In this document: in pieces, positions 1 to 8,907 of the stretch
How the letters are laid out: each line of letters opens with the position of its first letter
Position numbering within the stretch: position 1 is the first letter of the stretch
Assembly: GCA_030247725.1 (NCBI GenBank)
Contig: JAOTRT010000009.1
Location: forward strand, 1 to 64,000
Source of the DNA: Candidatus Nitricoxidireducens bremensis
GTDB lineage: Bacteria; Pseudomonadota; Gammaproteobacteria; Burkholderiales; Rhodocyclaceae
DNA: 64,000 bases
Reading direction: 5' to 3'
The notes under the pieces: generated by a model
What the model was told of the DNA's origin: nothing
Seen by the model: the letters and a program-made list of their open reading frames with translations, nothing else
Databases searched by the model: none
Translations under genes and position numbers: made by a program

Positions 1-6
1 CCTAAC

Positions 7-20
7 GAAGCTGTAGGAAA
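7..20 (+). repeat. Left terminal inverted repeat of the IS
   Basis: GAAGCTGTAGGAAA matches the reverse complement of 1755-1768 at 13 of 14 positions. It marks the left edge of the element. Confidence 0.8.
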
Positions 21-100
21 TTATCTTTCATCGCGGCACTCTGCCGTGAACCAAATGGAATATCAAGCGTCCTACCGGTTCCGAAATGAAGGAGCCGCCC

Positions 101-1627
101 ATGGCGCGCTACAAGCCCATCGACACCAGTCCGCGGTTCCTCGCGGTCGATCTTGAACGGCAACTGCTGCCCGGCAGTTTCGAGCATGCGCTGCATCACC
201 TGATCGACCGGCATCTCGACCTCAGCGGCTTCGATGCCCGCTACCGCAACGACCGTGCCGGGGCCGCGGCCTACCCGCCCGGCCTGTTGCTGAAAGTCGT
301 GCTGTTCGCCTACAGCCAAGGCATCGTCAGCTCGCGCGGCATCGAACGCGCCTGCCGCGAACACGTCACCTTCATTGCCTTGGCCGGCGACAGCGCACCG
401 CACTTCACCACCATCGCCGCCTTCGTCTCGGGCCTGGGCGGGGAGATCGCCCGGCTCTTCAGCCAGGTTCTCTACCTGTGCGACCGCCAGGGCCTCATCG
501 GTCGCGCCATGTTCGCCATCGACGGCGTCAAGCTGCCGAGCAACGCCGCCAAGGGAAAGAGCGGCACCCGCGCCGACTTCGCCCGCCAGCTCGCCAAGCT
601 CGAAGCCGCCGCCCAGACCATGGTGGCCCGCCACCGGGAGAACGACACCCAACCGGTCGAAGCGGGCCTCGCCGCCAAGGACGCCGCCCGATGCCACCGC
701 CTGGAACGGGAAGCCACACAGCTGCGGGACTGGCTCGCCGCCCACCCCGACGACCGCCGGGGCGCCAAAGGCAGCGTGCGCAAGAGCAATCGCACCGACA
801 ACGACAGCGCCAAGATGGCGACCAGCAAGGGCGTCATCCAGGGCTATTGCGGCGTTGCCGCCGTGGATGCCAAGCACCAGATCATCGTCGAAGCCCAGGC
901 CCACGGCACCGGTTCGGAACAGGAACTGCTGCTGCCGGTGGTCGAAGCCACGGCCGGCCTGCGCACCGACCAGACCCTCATCACCGCCGATGCGGGCTAC
1001 CACTCGGACGCCAATCTCAAGGCCCTGGCCACCCAGGCCATCCCGGCGCTGATCGCCGACAACGGCATGCGCCGGCGGGACGAGCGTTTCAAGGACCAGG
1101 GCCGCTACAAGGCGCTGCCCGATCCGCTCTACGACAAGGCGCATCCGCAGAAGGGCGCCCGCCACTATCGCCCCAAGGATTTCGCCCACGACCCCGCAGC
1201 GGGTACCTGCATCTGTCCGGCGGGGAAGTCGCTTTACCGGAATGGCGCCCGCTGCATCCACAACGGCCACGTTGCGGTGAAGTTCCAGGGCGCCTTGCGG
1301 GACTGCCTGCCCTGCGCACTGCGCGCGAAATGCCTGCGCACGCCGGAGAAGACCAAGACCCGGCAGGTGTGCTTCTTCTATGGCCGGGCGGATACGGAGA
1401 AGGAGAGCCCGAGCGAGCGGATGAGGCGGGCCATCGATTCGGCGCGGGGGCGGGCGCTGTATGGCCGGCGGTTCGCCACGGTGGAGCCGGTGTTCGGCAA
1501 CCTGCGCCACAACAAGCGGCTCAACCGCTTCACGCTACGGGGGCGGGAGAAGGTGGATGGGCAATGGAAGCTCTACTGCCTGGTGCACAACATCGAGAAG
1601 CTGGCGCATCACGGGTTCGGGCAGTAG
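101..1627 (+). CDS. IS1182-family transposase
   Basis: DDE transposase of 508 residues that would cut and rejoin the element ends. An N-terminal DUF772-like segment is followed by likely catalytic Asp about 141 (FAIDGVKLPSN), Asp about 297 (ITADAGYHSD) and Glu about 462 (VEPVFGNLRHNKR). Between the last two lies a cysteine-containing insert (CICPAG, CLPCALRAKC) of the kind seen in this family. The ATG at 101 is preferred over the ATG at 86 because GAAGGAG (88-94) sits at good spacing before it. No frameshift or internal stop is seen. It is the only gene in the element and is followed by a strong terminator. Confidence 0.9.
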   Translation: MARYKPIDTSPRFLAVDLERQLLPGSFEHALHHLIDRHLDLSGFDARYRNDRAGAAAYPPGLLLKVVLFAYSQGIVSSRGIERACREHVTFIALAGDSAPHFTTIAAFVSGLGGEIARLFSQVLYLCDRQGLIGRAMFAIDGVKLPSNAAKGKSGTRADFARQLAKLEAAAQTMVARHRENDTQPVEAGLAAKDAARCHRLEREATQLRDWLAAHPDDRRGAKGSVRKSNRTDNDSAKMATSKGVIQGYCGVAAVDAKHQIIVEAQAHGTGSEQELLLPVVEATAGLRTDQTLITADAGYHSDANLKALATQAIPALIADNGMRRRDERFKDQGRYKALPDPLYDKAHPQKGARHYRPKDFAHDPAAGTCICPAGKSLYRNGARCIHNGHVAVKFQGALRDCLPCALRAKCLRTPEKTKTRQVCFFYGRADTEKESPSERMRRAIDSARGRALYGRRFATVEPVFGNLRHNKRLNRFTLRGREKVDGQWKLYCLVHNIEKLAHHGFGQ

Positions 1628-1699
1628 GCGAGGGCGAGGGGCGGGTAGGACGGTGCAGTCGCCTTGACGGCGGGGCAAATGCGGATGATGGAAATGAAA

Positions 1700-1729
1700 A
1701 TGGCGCGGTGGAATCCGCGCCATTTTTTT
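1700..1729 (+). terminator. Rho-independent terminator after the transposase
   Basis: Perfect 9-base stem ATGGCGCGG (1700-1708) and CCGCGCCAT (1715-1723) with a 6-base loop, followed by a T run (1723-1729). A short A-rich stretch on the other side means it may also stop transcription leftward. Confidence 0.85.
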
Positions 1730-1754
1730 GTGCTCGGGACGAGCGAAAAGGGGT

Positions 1755-1768
1755 TTTTCTACAGCTTC
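1755..1768 (-). repeat. Right terminal inverted repeat of the IS
   Basis: Reverse complement of the left end (7-20) with one mismatch. The next bases (AACGTG) belong to the interrupted attC. Confidence 0.8.
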
Positions 1769-1827
1769 AACGTGTAGCTAAGGGGCGCCGCGCTTTTGCG
1801 GCGTCCCGCTTGAGCGTAAGGTTAGAT
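1769..1827 (-). other. Integron attC recombination site interrupted by the IS
   Basis: Joining bases 1-6 (CCTAAC) to 1772-1827 gives a site of about 62 bases bounded by GTTAGAT (plus strand 1821-1827) and CCTAAC, the usual R-box core pair. Inside is a strong imperfect stem, CGCCGC with GCGGCG around a 6-base loop, extended by GGGA/CCCC. Outside it are L-box-like arms (GCTCAAGCGGG against GCTAAGGGG) that pair except for extrahelical bases, a hallmark of folded attC sites. The stop codon of the neighbouring cassette gene lies in the R'' core at 1822-1824, as is usual for cassettes. The IS occupies the other core, R', at the AAC triplet. Confidence 0.75.
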
Positions 1828-2286
1828 GCCGAGCGCGACACGTATTTTTCCCCACGCACCAAGATGACTATCATCGAGAAGCTTGCGCGCAATTGAGACA
1901 ACACCTTTGCCGGAGTACTCCTTGCTGTGTTTTTCGCGGTACTTTTTGTTGTATGCCTCGTGTTGCGGCAGTACCAACTTACGAAGCTCAGCACCAGTTA
2001 GAACGAAGTACTCGGGCGATGTAGTTTCGTCTTGCGGCAAATGCACGAGAACCCAGATGTTTGAATTGTCAGCGGGTAGTTCCCCCCCAAGCACCCACTT
2101 TGGTTGAGATGTTGACTTGACCTCAAGCGAAGCAGCCGTGGTTCCGTTGATTGCGATGACATCGGCTTTCTTAGCGTTGCCGTAGGTAACTGCGGCCATG
2201 ATGCCTCGGCGCAGTAACTCGCCAGCGACCAAGAACTCTCCAGCGAGACCAGTTGTGTGTTTGCGAGATTGTTTGGACATAGGCAT
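1822..2286 (-). CDS. Gene-cassette protein, PD-(D/E)XK nuclease-fold-like hypothetical
   Basis: A 154-residue protein of unknown function. An early Glu in LAGEFLVAGELLRRG (E17), Asp42 in KADVIAIN and E55-V-K57 in ASLEVKS together match the core of the PD-(D/E)XK nuclease fold, so a nuclease or DNA-binding role is possible but unproven. There is no signal peptide or membrane segment. The start codon overlaps the recombination core at 2285-2291 and the stop lies in the attC at 1822, so it fills a classic one-gene integron cassette. Base composition is clearly more AT-rich than the surrounding chromosome. Translation could instead start at Met3. No Shine-Dalgarno sequence is obvious. Confidence 0.7.
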   Translation of the reverse strand: MPMSKQSRKHTTGLAGEFLVAGELLRRGIMAAVTYGNAKKADVIAINGTTAASLEVKSTSQPKWVLGGELPADNSNIWVLVHLPQDETTSPEYFVLTGAELRKLVLPQHEAYNKKYREKHSKEYSGKGVVSIARKLLDDSHLGAWGKIRVALGI

Positions 2287-2345
2287 CTAACGTAAAGTGG
2301 ACCGCCTAAATGACGGAAAGCATTCCGTCATGTGGGCCGCATAAG
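2285..2345 (-). other. Second integron recombination-site-like sequence (degenerate attC or attI)
   Basis: Core GTTAGAT reads on the minus strand at 2291-2285 directly at the cassette gene start. Behind it is a perfect 9-base hairpin, ATGACGGAA (2310-2318) with TTCCGTCAT (2323-2331). The far arm (GTCTTATG, minus strand) resembles the core only loosely, and near-identical direct copies of GTGGNCCGC flank the hairpin. It is the correct place for the upstream junction of the cassette, but whether it is attC, attI or a relic is uncertain. Confidence 0.45.
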
Positions 2346-2737
2346 ACAGCGGTGGGGGTGAAAGATGTCGATTCATCAGGGTGTTAAAAAAATTTGGTGG
2401 CACCTAAATTTTGGGCAGGGCGGCGTCGTTTCCTTGCCTTGCGCTGCCCCGCATCCTGCCACCATCCAATCGGAATGACAATGACGCTGGCTTGACCGCC
2501 GGGATCAGCACGGTAGCCCGCACCGCCACCCAAAGCAGCAGGCCAAGGGCCGACGCGGTGCCGATTTGGCGACCGCCGCAGCGACGGGATGACGGACGGG
2601 GATTTCCGGACTCGCTGTTCGAGCCGAAGGCGAGTTTGCGAGGCCGGCCGTCCGGCGGCCCGGCGCAAGGGGACCCGCAGGGCGGGAGCCCATGAGGCGC
2701 CGCGTCGGCCCTTGGCCTGCGGCGGCGCCGGACGAAC
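2346..2737. other. Non-coding stretch downstream of uvrA
   Basis: No convincing gene. It holds several short inverted repeats: an AT-rich hairpin around 2391-2412 (AAATTTGGTG with CACCTAAATTT), a 6-base stem near 2610-2640 (ACTCGC/GCGAGT), and a perfect 8-base stem GGCGCCGC/GCGGCGCC (2696-2703 and 2722-2729) just after the uvrA stop. The last has no T run. The segment GGCCCTTGGCCTGCGG inside it resembles the repeat at 52.83 kb. Confidence 0.5.
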
Positions 2738-5611
2738 TCAGCCCTTCCGCTTGGAAGAAGCCTTGGCCTTGGGCGAAGCCTTCGCAGAAGCAGAAGGCTT
2801 GAGCATCTTCGCCAGATACTGCCCCGTGTGGCTCGCTTCGCAAGCCGCCACTTCCTCGGGGCTGCCGGTGGCGAGAATCCGCCCGCCGCCGTCGCCGCCT
2901 TCGGGGCCCAGGTCCACGAGCCAGTCCGCCGTCTTGATGACGTCCAGGTTGTGCTCGATGACGACCACGGTGTTGCCGTGGTCGCGCAGGCGGTGCAGCA
3001 CCGTGAGCAGCATCTCGATGTCCTGGAAGTGCAGGCCCGTGGTGGGCTCGTCGAGGATGTAGAGGGTGCGGCCGGTGTCGCGCTTGGAGAGTTCCAGCGC
3101 CAGCTTGACGCGCTGGGCTTCGCCGCCCGAGAGGGTGGTGGCGCTCTGGCCGAGGGTGATGTAGGAGAGGCCCACGTCCATCAGGGTCTGCAGCTTGCGG
3201 GCGACGACGGGCACCGGGTCGAAGAACTCGCGCGCCTGTTCGACGGTCATCTGCAGGATTTCGTAGATGGTCTTGCCCTTGTAGCGCACTTCCAGGGTCT
3301 CACGGTTGTAGCGCTTGCCGTGGCAGACGTCGCAGGGCACGTAGATGTCGGGCAGGAAATGCATCTCTACCTTGATCATGCCGTCGCCCTGGCAGGCTTC
3401 GCAGCGACCGCCCTTGACGTTGAAGCTGAAGCGGCCGGGGCCGTAGCCGCGCTCGCGTGCCTGGGGCACGCCGGCAAACAGCTCGCGGATGGGCGTCAGC
3501 AGGCCGGTGTAGGTGGCCGGGTTGGAGCGGGGCGTGCGGCCGATGGGCGACTGGTCCACGTTGATGACCTTGTCGAAGAACTCCAGGCCGAGGATCTCCT
3601 TGTAGGGGGCCGGCTCGACGGCCGAGCCGTAGAGGTGGCGCGCGGCGACGGCGTAGAGGGTGTCGTTGATGAGCGTCGACTTGCCCGAGCCGGAAACGCC
3701 GGTGATGCAGGTGAGAAGGCCGACGGGTATTTCCAGGTCCACCTGCTTGAGGTTGTTGCCGCTGGCGCCGACGATCTTCATCTGGCGCTTGGCGTCGGGG
3801 GGCGTGCGCTTCGCCGGCACCTCGATGCGGCGGCGGCCGCTGAGGTAGGCGCCGGTCATGGACTCGGGGTTGGCCTCCACCTCCTTGGGCGTGCCCTCGG
3901 CGACGATGCGGCCGCCGTGCTCGCCGGCGCCGGGGCCCATGTCCACCACGTAGTCGGCCGCCTCGATGGCCTCCTGGTCGTGTTCGACGACGATGACGGT
4001 GTTGCCGATGTCGCGCAGGTTGGCCAGGGTTTCCAGCAGGCGTGTGTTGTCGCGCTGGTGCAGGCCGATGGAGGGCTCGTCGAGCACGTACATGACGCCG
4101 GTGAGGCCCGAGCCGATCTGGCTGGCCAGGCGGATGCGCTGGGCCTCGCCGCCGGAGAGGGTTTCCGCCGAGCGGTCCAGCGACAGGTAGTCGAGACCGA
4201 CATTGATGAGGAAGGAGAGCCGCGAGGTGATCTCCTTGACGATCTTCTCGGCGACCTGGGCCTTGTGGCCGGTCATCTGCAGCAGATTGAAGAAGTCGCG
4301 GCAGCCGATCAGCGAGAAGCCGCTCACCTCGGGCAGGGTGCGCCCGCCGATGAGCACGTGGCGCGCCTCGCGGCGCAGGCGGGTGCCGGCGCACTCGGGG
4401 CAGGGCTTGGCGTTGAGGTACTTGGCGAGTTCCTCGCGCACCATGACGCTGTCGGTCTCCCGGTAGCGGCGCTCCAGGCTGGGGATGATGCCCTCGAAGC
4501 TGTGGAGGCGGTCGAAGCCCTTGCCCTTCTCGTTGAGGTAGCGGAACTTGATCTGCTCGCGCCCCGAGCCCTGCAGCACGATCTGGCGCACGCGCTCGGG
4601 CAGTTCGTCGAAGGGCACGCCGGTGTCGAAGCCGTAGTGGGCGGCCAGGGACTCCAGCATCTGGAAGTAGAACTGGTTGCGCCGGTCCCAGCCCTTGATG
4701 GCGCCGGCGGCCAGGGACATGTGCGGATAGGCCACCACGCGGGCCGGGTCGAAGAACTGTATCGAGCCGAGGCCGTCGCACTCCTGGCAGGCGCCCATCG
4801 GGTTGTTGAAGGAGAACAGGCGCGGCTCCAGCTCCTGCAGGGCGTAGCCGCAGTGGGGGCAGGCGAACTTGGCGGAGAACAGGTGCTCCACCTCCGTGTC
4901 CATCTCCACGGCCAGGCAGCGGCCCTCGGCGTGGGTCAGCGCCGTCTCGATGGATTCGGCCAGGCGCTGGCGCATGTCGGCGCGCACCTTGAGGCGGTCC
5001 ACCACGATGTCCACCGAGTGCTTGGTGGTCTTGGCCAGCTTGGGCAGGGCGTCGATGTCGTACACCTTGCCGTCCACGCGCAGGCGCACGAAGCCCTGGG
5101 CGCGTAGTTCGGAGAACAGCTCCAGTTGCTCGCCCTTGCGGTTGGCCACCACCGGGGCGAGGATCATCAGCTTGGTGTCCTCGGGCAGGGCCAGCACGTG
5201 GTCCACCATCTGGGAGACGCTCATGGCCTCCAGGGGCTGGCCGTGCTCGGGACAGTGGGGCGTGCCGGCGCGGGCGTAGAGCAGGCGCAGGTAGTCGTGG
5301 ATCTCGGTGACGGTGCCGACGGTGGAGCGCGGGTTGTGGCTGGTGGCCTTCTGCTCGATGGAGATGGCCGGGCTCAGGCCCTCGATGAGGTCCACGTCGG
5401 GCTTTTCCATCAGTTGCAGGAACTGGCGTGCGTAGGCCGAGAGAGATTCGACGTAGCGGCGCTGGCCTTCGGCGTAGAGGGTGTCGAAGGCGAGGGAACT
5501 TTTCCCGGACCCGGAGAGTCCTGTGATCACCGTCAGCTTGTTGCGCGGCAGGTCCAGGTTGATGTTCTTGAGGTTATGGGTCCTGGCGCCGCGGATCTTG
5601 ATCTCGTCCAT
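2738..5611 (-). CDS. uvrA: Excinuclease ABC subunit A (UvrA)
   Basis: DNA-damage recognition ATPase of nucleotide excision repair; as a dimer it loads UvrB on lesions. The 957 residues have the full UvrA layout: a first Walker A (GLSGSGKSS, about residue 33), a zinc module with CPHC and CQEC, ABC signature [11 protein letters not shown], a second Walker A (GVSGSGKST), a second zinc module ([17 protein letters not shown]) and second signature [11 protein letters not shown]. The Lys/Ser/Ala-rich tail after about residue 940 is longer than in most homologues. It is a single gene transcribed leftward, divergent from the transporter at 5681. Confidence 0.98.
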   Translation of the reverse strand: MDEIKIRGARTHNLKNINLDLPRNKLTVITGLSGSGKSSLAFDTLYAEGQRRYVESLSAYARQFLQLMEKPDVDLIEGLSPAISIEQKATSHNPRSTVGTVTEIHDYLRLLYARAGTPHCPEHGQPLEAMSVSQMVDHVLALPEDTKLMILAPVVANRKGEQLELFSELRAQGFVRLRVDGKVYDIDALPKLAKTTKHSVDIVVDRLKVRADMRQRLAESIETALTHAEGRCLAVEMDTEVEHLFSAKFACPHCGYALQELEPRLFSFNNPMGACQECDGLGSIQFFDPARVVAYPHMSLAAGAIKGWDRRNQFYFQMLESLAAHYGFDTGVPFDELPERVRQIVLQGSGREQIKFRYLNEKGKGFDRLHSFEGIIPSLERRYRETDSVMVREELAKYLNAKPCPECAGTRLRREARHVLIGGRTLPEVSGFSLIGCRDFFNLLQMTGHKAQVAEKIVKEITSRLSFLINVGLDYLSLDRSAETLSGGEAQRIRLASQIGSGLTGVMYVLDEPSIGLHQRDNTRLLETLANLRDIGNTVIVVEHDQEAIEAADYVVDMGPGAGEHGGRIVAEGTPKEVEANPESMTGAYLSGRRRIEVPAKRTPPDAKRQMKIVGASGNNLKQVDLEIPVGLLTCITGVSGSGKSTLINDTLYAVAARHLYGSAVEPAPYKEILGLEFFDKVINVDQSPIGRTPRSNPATYTGLLTPIRELFAGVPQARERGYGPGRFSFNVKGGRCEACQGDGMIKVEMHFLPDIYVPCDVCHGKRYNRETLEVRYKGKTIYEILQMTVEQAREFFDPVPVVARKLQTLMDVGLSYITLGQSATTLSGGEAQRVKLALELSKRDTGRTLYILDEPTTGLHFQDIEMLLTVLHRLRDHGNTVVVIEHNLDVIKTADWLVDLGPEGGDGGGRILATGSPEEVAACEASHTGQYLAKMLKPSASAKASPKAKASSKRKG

Positions 5612-5680
5612 GTCTCTGAAAGGGAGCGAAGGGGCAACCTGCTAATATACGCGGCCCCCGATTCCAGCGCCAGCCCGCCC

Positions 5681-7045
5681 ATGCGTTCGCCCAGCAACGA
5701 TCCGATGACCCGCGACGAGAAGCGCGCCGGCGCCAGCCTTGCGGCGATTTTCGGCCTGCGCATGCTCGGGCTGTTCCTGATCCTGCCGGTGTTCGCCGAG
5801 CACGCCAAGCACATCCCCGGCGGCGACAGCAAGACCTTGATCGGCCTGGCCATGGGCGCCTACGGCCTGACCCAGGCGATCTTCCAGATCCCCTTCGGCA
5901 TGGCTTCGGACCGCTGGGGCCGCAAGCCCGTCATCATCGTCGGCCTGCTGTTCTTCGCCTTCGGCAGCGGCGTGGCGGCCCTGGCCGACGACATCTGGAC
6001 GGTGATCTTCGGCCGCATCCTCCAGGGCGCCGGCGCCATCTCGGCCGCCGTCACGGCCCTGGCCGCCGACCTCACCCGCGAGCAGCACCGCACCAAGGTG
6101 ATGGCCATGATCGGCTCCTCCATCGGCCTGGTGTTCGCCGCCTCCCTGATCGGCGCGCCGGCCCTCTACTCGGCGGTCGGCATGGCCGGCATCTTCTGGC
6201 TCACGGCTTTCCTGGCCCTGGGCGCCATCGGCCTCGTCACCCACGTGGTGCCGCCGGCACCGCCGGCCCAGTCGGGGCCGAAGGTGCCCTTCCGCGAGGT
6301 CCTGTTCGACGGCCAGCTGATGCGGCTCAACTTCGGCATCTTCGCCCTGCACCTGATCCAGATGGCCATGTTCGTCGTCGTGCCGGGCCTGCTGATTTCC
6401 ACCGGCGACCTGCCCCTGGACCGCCACTGGCAGGTCTATCTCGGCACCATGCTGGCGTCCCTGGTGCCCATGGTGCCGGCCATCATCTACGCCGAGAAGC
6501 GCGCCAAGATGAAGCCGGTGTTCCTCGCCGGCGTGGCGCTGCTGATCCTGGCCGAGGGCGGCAGCTGGCTCGGTCTCGCGAGTTTTCCGGTCATCGTCGC
6601 CATGATGTGGGTGTTCTTCCTCGCCTTCAACATCCTGGAGGCGAGCCTGCCGTCGCTGATCTCGCGCGTGGCGCCGGCCCGCGCGAAAGGGGCGGCTTTG
6701 GGCGTCTACAATACAAGCCAGGCCCTCGGCCTGTTCGCCGGCGGCGCCGTCGGCGGCCTGCTGGCCCAGCATGCCGGGCCGGGCGGCGTGTTCGCCTTCG
6801 GTGCCGCAGTGGCCGGCCTGTGGCTGCTGGTGGCTTTCTCCATGCGCCCGCCGCCGGTGGTGGTCAGCCGGGAGGTGGAACTGGGGAACGACATGGACCC
6901 GGCGGCGGCGAAGGAAGCCCTTGCCCTGCTGCCCGGCGTGCGCGAAGTGATCGTGGCGCCGGAAAAGCGGATGGCATACTTGCGGGTGAATCTGGAACAA
7001 TGGGACGAACGGCGCGCGCGCCAACTTGTGGGAGGTAAAGCGTAA
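5681..7045 (+). CDS. MFS transporter, YajR-like with C-terminal YAM-type domain
   Basis: Inner-membrane major facilitator of 454 residues and about twelve hydrophobic segments. Conserved features include the loop 2-3 motif [13 protein letters not shown]. After the last membrane segment comes a soluble tail of about 65 residues ([26 protein letters not shown]) that resembles the ferredoxin-like YAM domain of E. coli YajR. The transported substrate is unknown for that group. The start ATG at 5681 is the first in frame after the divergent uvrA promoter region; ATG 5705 is an alternative. The stop codon overlaps the ssb start (TAATG), so the two are probably cotranscribed. Confidence 0.85.
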   Translation: MRSPSNDPMTRDEKRAGASLAAIFGLRMLGLFLILPVFAEHAKHIPGGDSKTLIGLAMGAYGLTQAIFQIPFGMASDRWGRKPVIIVGLLFFAFGSGVAALADDIWTVIFGRILQGAGAISAAVTALAADLTREQHRTKVMAMIGSSIGLVFAASLIGAPALYSAVGMAGIFWLTAFLALGAIGLVTHVVPPAPPAQSGPKVPFREVLFDGQLMRLNFGIFALHLIQMAMFVVVPGLLISTGDLPLDRHWQVYLGTMLASLVPMVPAIIYAEKRAKMKPVFLAGVALLILAEGGSWLGLASFPVIVAMMWVFFLAFNILEASLPSLISRVAPARAKGAALGVYNTSQALGLFAGGAVGGLLAQHAGPGGVFAFGAAVAGLWLLVAFSMRPPPVVVSREVELGNDMDPAAAKEALALLPGVREVIVAPEKRMAYLRVNLEQWDERRARQLVGGKA

Positions 7046-7521
7046 TGGCATCGGTGAACAAGGTGATTCTGGTGGGCAACCTGGGCAAGGACCCGGAGAC
7101 CCGCTACATGCCCAACGGCGATCAGGTGACCAACATCACCGTGGCGACTTCGGAGACCTGGAAGGACAAGAACAGCGGCGAGCAGAAGGAGGCCACCGAG
7201 TGGCACCGCGTCGTCTTCTTCCGGCGCCTGGCCGAGATCGCCGGCCAATACCTGAAGAAGGGCTCCCAGGTCTATATCGAGGGCAGCCTCAAGACCCGCA
7301 AGTGGCAGGGCCAGGACGGCCAGGACCGCTACACCACCGAGATCGTCGCCAACGAGATGAAGATGCTCGGCAAGCGCGAAGGCATGGGCGGTCCTGCCGC
7401 CGACGGCCCGCGCGAGAACGGCGGCGGTCGCAGCCAGGAAAGCGCGCCGCGCAGCAAGCCGGCGGCCCAGCAGCCGGCGGGCGGCAACTTCAACGACTTC
7501 GACGACGACATTCCGTTCTGA
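7045..7521 (+). CDS. ssb: Single-stranded DNA-binding protein
   Basis: 158 residues that coat single-stranded DNA in replication, repair and recombination. The N-terminal OB fold ([17 protein letters not shown]) covers about residues 1-108. A flexible Gly/Gln/Ala-rich linker follows, ending in the acidic tip DFDDDIPF that binds partner proteins. Start ATG overlaps the last base of the transporter stop, and GGAGG at 7031-7035 supplies the ribosome site. The uvrA/ssb pairing is common in proteobacteria. Confidence 0.98.
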   Translation: MASVNKVILVGNLGKDPETRYMPNGDQVTNITVATSETWKDKNSGEQKEATEWHRVVFFRRLAEIAGQYLKKGSQVYIEGSLKTRKWQGQDGQDRYTTEIVANEMKMLGKREGMGGPAADGPRENGGGRSQESAPRSKPAAQQPAGGNFNDFDDDIPF

Positions 7522-7535
7522 GGCGATAGGCCGCC

Positions 7536-8885
7536 ATGGGCGACGCCATCCGGCGCCTGCGACAGCTGTCCCTGCGGGACCTGCTCTGGGTCCTGCTGCC
7601 CCTGCTGGTGGTGGTGGTCGCCGGTTTCTGGCTGGCCTCGCGCTTCATCCAGCCGGCGCCGCCGGATACCCTGGTGCTCTCCTCGGGGGGCGAGGGCGGG
7701 GCCTACCAGCGGTTTGCCGCCGCCTACAAGGACGTTCTCTCGCGCTACGGGATCAAGGTCGTGGAGAACCCCTCCGGCGGCGCCGTGGAGAATCTGGCGG
7801 ATCTGCGGGACGGCAAGATCCGCATCGATGCGGCTTTCTACCAGGGCGGCATCTCCCAGCCGACGGAGGACGACGAACTCGTTTCCCTCGGCGGCCTCTA
7901 CTACGAGCCCCTTTGGGTGTTCTATCGGGAGGACCTGGCCCGCCAAGGGGAACTCGACCGCCTGACCCAGTTGAAGGGCAAACGCATCGCCGTCGGCGGG
8001 CCGGCCACCGGCACGCGGCATCTGGCGCTGGAACTGCTCAACGCCAACGGCATCGACCAGAAGAACACGAAGCTGCTGGATACGGGCGGCCTGGCCCTGG
8101 CCCAGGCCTTTGCCGCGGGCAGCATCGATGCGGCCTTCGTCGTCGGCCCCACCCAGTCGGCCACCGTGTGGACGCTGCTGTTCACCCCCGGCGTGAAACT
8201 TATGAGCCTGACCCATGCGGATGCCTATGCGCGGCGCTTCCCCAACCTCTCCAAGGTGGTGCTGCCCCAGGGGGCGGTGAGCCTGGAACGCAACCTGCCG
8301 GCCCGCGACATCACGCTGGTGGCCACCATGGCCACGCTGCTGGTGCGCGAGGACACCCATCCGGCCCTGCTGGACCTGCTCATGCAGGCCGCCACCGAAG
8401 TGCATGGCGCCGCGGGTGTCTTCCACCGGCCGGGCGAGTTCCCGAAGGCCATGGCGGTGGATTTCCCCCTCTCGAAGGAGGCGGAGCGCTACTACAAGTC
8501 CGGCAAGCCTTTCCTCCAGCGCTACCTGCCCTTCTGGGCGGCGACCCTCGTGGACCGCATGGTGGTGATGCTGATCCCGGTCTTCGCGTTGCTGTTTCCG
8601 CTGATGAAGGTTGCCCCCGGCCTGTACAGCTGGCGTGTGCGTTCCCGCATCTACCGGCGTTACGGGGAGCTGAAGTTCCTCGAATCGGAAGTGGCCGAGA
8701 CGCCCGAAAAGCATACGCGCGTCGAATGGCTGGCGCGCCTGGATGCCATCGAGGCCGACGTGAACCGCATTCCCACGCCCCTGGCCTACGCCGACATGCT
8801 CTACACGTTGCGCAGCCACATCGACCTGGTGCGCGCCGCCGTGCTGCGGCGGACCACCGAAGGCGCCGCGGCGTCTGCCGCCTAA
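7536..8885 (+). CDS. TAXI-family solute-binding protein, membrane anchored
   Basis: 449 residues. An N-terminal membrane segment (about 16-38, WVLLPLLVVVVAGFWLA) precedes a TAXI-type periplasmic ligand-binding domain starting TLVLSSGGEGGAY and including ENPSGGAVENLADLRDG. A second membrane segment near residues 335-360 (MVVMLIPVFALLFPLMK) is followed by a cytoplasmic tail of about 85 residues. TAXI proteins normally feed a TRAP transporter, but no TRAP permease gene is nearby, so the partner is unknown. It begins 14 bases after ssb and is probably in the same transcript. Confidence 0.75.
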   Translation: MGDAIRRLRQLSLRDLLWVLLPLLVVVVAGFWLASRFIQPAPPDTLVLSSGGEGGAYQRFAAAYKDVLSRYGIKVVENPSGGAVENLADLRDGKIRIDAAFYQGGISQPTEDDELVSLGGLYYEPLWVFYREDLARQGELDRLTQLKGKRIAVGGPATGTRHLALELLNANGIDQKNTKLLDTGGLALAQAFAAGSIDAAFVVGPTQSATVWTLLFTPGVKLMSLTHADAYARRFPNLSKVVLPQGAVSLERNLPARDITLVATMATLLVREDTHPALLDLLMQAATEVHGAAGVFHRPGEFPKAMAVDFPLSKEAERYYKSGKPFLQRYLPFWAATLVDRMVVMLIPVFALLFPLMKVAPGLYSWRVRSRIYRRYGELKFLESEVAETPEKHTRVEWLARLDAIEADVNRIPTPLAYADMLYTLRSHIDLVRAAVLRRTTEGAAASAA

Positions 8886-8907
8886 GCGCCTGCTGGAATA
8901 GGCCCTA

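Larger units (their letters stand above)
7..1768 (+). mobile_element. IS1182-family-like insertion sequence, complete
   Basis: About 1.76 kb element bounded by inverted ends that begin GAAGCTGTAG (7-16) and end CTACAGCTTC (1759-1768), enclosing one full-length transposase gene and its terminator. The bases AAC occur on both sides (4-6 and 1769-1771), which could be a 3-base target duplication. The flanks, once joined without the element, reconstitute an integron attC site, so the insertion lies inside that site. The ends and gene are intact, so the element may still be mobile. The family assignment rests on transposase resemblance and the ends; no database comparison was made. Confidence 0.85.

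Noticed and set aside
1..2345. A complete integron with integrase
   Set aside because: No integrase gene is present on either side of the cassette within the window.
2828..5107. A 759-codon open frame on the plus strand across uvrA
   Set aside because: It is the antisense shadow of a perfectly recognisable UvrA in very GC-rich DNA, has low-complexity Ala/Gly/Val/His content and no family resemblance.
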